Both the position numbers and the translations under genes were made by a program. The notes below the pieces were generated by a model. It was not told where the DNA came from. It made no database searches and worked only from the letters and a program-made list of their open reading frames with translations. From contig JAEURQ010000002.1 in assembly GCA_016788425.1 (NCBI GenBank), forward strand, positions 868,001 to 932,000: DNA of 64,000 bases, in the 5' to 3' direction. The stretch comes from Chthonomonas sp. (GTDB lineage: Bacteria; Armatimonadota; Fimbriimonadia; Fimbriimonadales; Fimbriimonadaceae). Positions 63,892-64,000 of this stretch are shown here, one piece after another; position 1 is the stretch's first letter, and each line of letters begins with the position of its first letter.

Positions 63892-63995
63892 AGGGGTATC
63901 TCTCAAGGGAGTGGTGGTCCTCGTGGTGCCCGGTTCGCCGGAGTTCGAGGACAAATCCATCGCCACTTTCTGACGGAAAACCAAAGGAAAAAAAT

Positions 63996-64000
63996 ATGGC
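63996..64000 (+). CDS. Probable start of a gene cut by the window end
   Basis: ATGGC at the last five bases follows AAAGGA at good ribosome-binding spacing and a promoter-like TACAAT about 100 nt upstream. The product cannot be told. Confidence 0.4.

Overview
The window is a GC-rich, densely packed stretch of a diderm bacterial chromosome with no rRNA operon, insertion sequence, integrase or CRISPR array. The mix of secreted proteins ending in PEP-CTERM anchors or dockerin-like EF-hand repeats, H-X9-DG type prepilin-like proteins, a type IV pilus ATPase pair, a membrane pyrophosphatase and a large protein that looks like an outer-membrane barrel suggests the Armatimonadota (Fimbriimonadia-like) or a related deep lineage. 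This assignment is inference from gene content, not from a marker-gene search.

Layout. 1-9.9 kb: a serine hydrolase (cut by the window edge) divergent from pyrophosphatase; sugar isomerase; ylxR-infB-phosphotransferase; a dCache-HAMP adenylate/guanylate cyclase; a dockerin-like secreted protein; a small P-loop kinase; a PEP-CTERM protein; exonuclease III. 9.9-14.5 kb: a DUF2089-DUF4097 pair behind a 12-bp inverted repeat, a Thr/Gly-repeat lipoprotein and a Cys/Met-metabolism PLP enzyme. 14.6-20.9 kb: a tightly overlapping ccmE-ccmF-panD-pyrE-nif3 run, then tsf and an EVE-domain gene. 20.8-30.3 kb: HD-GYP/selA, tatA-ygfZ, a Gfo/Idh/MocA oxidoreductase with a SUMF1-like protein, an M43 metalloprotease, an MFS carrier and another dockerin-like protein. 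30.3-38.4 kb: a 1152-residue repeat-containing barrel-like protein, a thioredoxin fusion, a glycosyltransferase-like membrane protein, an ECF sigma factor with a candidate anti-sigma, and a zinc-ribbon membrane protein. 38.4-47.1 kb: an outsized H+-pyrophosphatase, pilT-HDOD-pilB and tRNA-Leu. 59.7-64.0 kb: a small SnoaL-like protein, two PEP-CTERM proteins, and isocitrate dehydrogenase preceded by a separately encoded domain.

The most interesting block is 47.1-59.7 kb. A LacI-family gene has a near-palindrome CTGAAACGGTTCAC abutting its start codon. Close copies (CTGAAnCGnTTCAG) lie upstream of a GH94 phosphorylase operon, of a small divergent lipoprotein, and of two paralogous secreted proteins of unrecognised family. 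The GH94 gene is followed, with 1-nt or 4-nt junctions, by a substrate-binding protein fused to a MalF-type permease, a MalG-type permease and a methyltransferase. The lacI gene is followed by a prepilin-like gene and a GH144/glycoamylase-fold hydrolase. Read together this is a glucan-utilisation regulon: an exported hydrolase cuts the polymer, the fused ABC importer takes up oligosaccharides, and GH94 phosphorolyses them. The two secreted paralogues would act at the surface, one ending in a PEP-CTERM anchor and the other in a dockerin-like domain. beta-1,2-glucan is the best substrate guess, because characterised GH144 enzymes act on it.

A second pattern runs across the window. Many genes have a -10-like hexamer ending 6-9 nt before the start codon and no Shine-Dalgarno sequence, which suggests frequent leaderless transcripts. 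Genes inside operons tend instead to overlap by 4 nt or start within a few bases of the previous stop.
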